Part shown: piece after piece, positions 62,872 to 64,000 of the stretch
Layout of the letters: the number at the start of each line of letters is the position of its first letter
Numbering within the stretch: position 1 is the stretch's first letter
From: Pseudomonas sp. SORT22
GTDB lineage: Bacteria; Pseudomonadota; Gammaproteobacteria; Pseudomonadales; Pseudomonadaceae
DNA length: 64,000 bases
Assembly (NCBI RefSeq): GCF_018417635.1
Contig: NZ_CP071007.1
Span: 2,976,501-3,040,500 of the forward strand
Direction of reading: 5' to 3'
The notes under the pieces: generated by a model
What the model was told of the DNA's origin: nothing
What the model saw: the letters and a program-made list of their open reading frames with translations, nothing else
The model's database searches: none
Position numbers and translations under genes: made by a program

Positions 62872-64000
62872 ATGAAAATCGTCATCGCCCCCGACTCGTT
62901 CAAGGACAGCCTCAGCGCCGAAGGCGTCGCCGACGCCATTGCTGCCGGTATTGCCCTGGTGTTGCCGCAGGCGCAACGGGTCAAGTGCCCGATGGCCGAC
63001 GGCGGCGAAGGTACCATGGCGGCCATCGTCGCTGCCTGTGCCGGCGAGCTGCGCAGCCTGCGCGTGCGCGGACCGCTGGGTGAGCCGGTCGACGCCGGTT
63101 GGGGCTGGCTGGCCGACAGCCACACGGCGATCATCGAAATGGCCACCGCCAGTGGCCTGCAACTGCTCACCCTGGCGCAGCGCGATGCCTGTCGCAGCAG
63201 CACCTTTGGCACCGGCCAACTGATTGCTGCGGCGCTGGATGCTGGCGCCCGGCGGATTATCCTGGCCATCGGCGGCAGTGCCACCAATGATGCCGGCAGC
63301 GGCATGTTGCGGGCGCTGGGCCTGCAATTGTTCGACGCCGACAATCAGCCGCTCGCTGAAGGCGGCCTGGCCCTGGCCCAGCTTGCCCGCATCGATGCCA
63401 GCGCGTTGGACCGGCGTTTGCGCGAGGTGCAGCTGGAAGTTGCCGCGGATGTCGACAACCCGCTGTGCGGCAGCAATGGCGCTTCAGCGATCTTTGGCCC
63501 GCAAAAGGGCGCAAGCCCCGAGCAGGTCCGGGCCCTGGACCAGGCCTTGGGACACTTTGCCGACCACTGCGGGCAACTGCTGGGCACTGATGTGCGTGAC
63601 TTCCCTGGCAGCGGCGCCGCTGGCGGCATGGGCTTTGCCGCCAAGGCCTTCATGCAGGCGGCCTTTCGCCCGGGGATCGAAGTGGTGGCCGAGCTTGCCG
63701 GGCTTGAAGCGGCGGTGCAGGGGGCAGACCTGGTGATTACCGGCGAGGGCCGTTTTGATGCGCAGACCCTGCGCGGCAAGACGCCGTTCGGCGTGGCCCG
63801 GGTAGCACAGCGCCATGGGGTGCCGGTGGTGGTGATTGCTGGCACCTTGGGCGAGGGTTACCAACAGCTGTATGCCCATGGCATCGACGCCGCGTTTGCC
63901 CTGACCAGCGGGCCGATGACCCTCGAGGCGGCCTGTGCCAATGCGCCAGCCTTGCTCCAGGCCCGCGCTGGCGACATCGCCCGCCTGTGGTGCCGCGCCC
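62872..64000 (+). CDS. garK: glycerate kinase, GarK/GlxK type (3' partial)
   Basis: ATG 62872 with AGGAGAATCCCC upstream; the frame is open to the end of the window (376 codons), so only a few residues are missing from a protein of about 380. Family motifs: MKIVIAPDSFKDSLSAEGVA, CPMADGGEGTMAAIVA, ILAIGGSATNDAGSGMLRAL, DVDNPLCGSNGASAIFGPQK, GSGAAGGMGFAAKAF and VITGEGRFDAQTLRGKTPFG. It phosphorylates D-glycerate to 2-phosphoglycerate, the end of glucarate, galactarate, tartronate and glyoxylate breakdown. Probably under CdaR control. Confidence 0.92.
   Translation, partial: MKIVIAPDSFKDSLSAEGVADAIAAGIALVLPQAQRVKCPMADGGEGTMAAIVAACAGELRSLRVRGPLGEPVDAGWGWLADSHTAIIEMATASGLQLLTLAQRDACRSSTFGTGQLIAAALDAGARRIILAIGGSATNDAGSGMLRALGLQLFDADNQPLAEGGLALAQLARIDASALDRRLREVQLEVAADVDNPLCGSNGASAIFGPQKGASPEQVRALDQALGHFADHCGQLLGTDVRDFPGSGAAGGMGFAAKAFMQAAFRPGIEVVAELAGLEAAVQGADLVITGEGRFDAQTLRGKTPFGVARVAQRHGVPVVVIAGTLGEGYQQLYAHGIDAAFALTSGPMTLEAACANAPALLQARAGDIARLWCRA

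Overview
The window is a high-GC gammaproteobacterial chromosome segment, almost certainly a Pseudomonas of the putida/entomophila/mosselii type. The evidence is the gene set: a lysA/lysR pair, DUF1652 and DUF3016 proteins, hbdH-gntP with a sigma-54 regulator, a ped-type PQQ alcohol dehydrogenase cluster, FIST plus hybrid kinase, and REP palindromes of the AGGAGCGGGCTTG type. Species assignment is inference. No rRNA, tRNA, CRISPR array or intact insertion sequence was seen.

Region 1 (1 to about 9.8 kb) is the right end of a prophage. It holds a partial tail fibre, a tail-fibre assembly protein, a GH19 endolysin, and an Rz/Rz1 spanin pair in which Rz1 lies inside Rz. Next comes an oppositely oriented two-gene cassette: an SMC/RecF-like ATPase with a zinc-hook CxxC, plus a DUF3800 (RNase H-like) protein. 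It sits where phages usually carry accessory genes and is the best candidate for an undescribed (probably anti-phage) system. Beyond it is an AT-richer stretch with small hypotheticals, a dead second o-spanin gene and a broken integrase C-terminus whose active-site arginine is replaced.

Region 2 (9.8 to 15.2 kb) holds a divergent DapF-like epimerase, small hypotheticals, and lysA divergent from lysR. Region 3 (15.3 to 24.1 kb) holds a pilus chaperone plus adhesin-like subunit without an usher, a lipoprotein, a VOC protein, several DUF proteins, a metallophosphatase, two LysE-type exporters and an AraC regulator. Region 4 (24.1 to 28.8 kb) is two tandem paralogous autotransporter-like proteins.

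Region 5 (29 to 38.4 kb) holds two parvulins, ecotin, and the hbdH/gntP 3-hydroxybutyrate operon with a recognisable -24/-12 promoter and its bEBP. It also holds a YejABE-like peptide ABC importer with no ATPase gene beside it. Region 6 (38.7 to 44.9 kb) is a single giant gene of about 2072 codons, built as an internal duplication with a period near 1040 residues.

Region 7 (45 to 59 kb) begins with a DAHP synthase preceded by a leader peptide, attenuator and second aromatic-rich peptide. It continues with ped (PQQ ethanol oxidation) genes: an AgmR/ErbR-type regulator, a second LuxR-type regulator, an exported pentapeptide-repeat protein, a calcium-type PQQ dehydrogenase and its cytochrome c. 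Acyl-CoA dehydrogenase and hydrolase genes, a porin, a FIST sensor protein and a three-PAS hybrid kinase follow. Region 8 (59 to 64 kb) holds an aldo/keto reductase, a diacid-type MFS transporter, a CdaR-type regulator and a glycerate kinase cut by the window end, which together look like a sugar-diacid/glycerate module.
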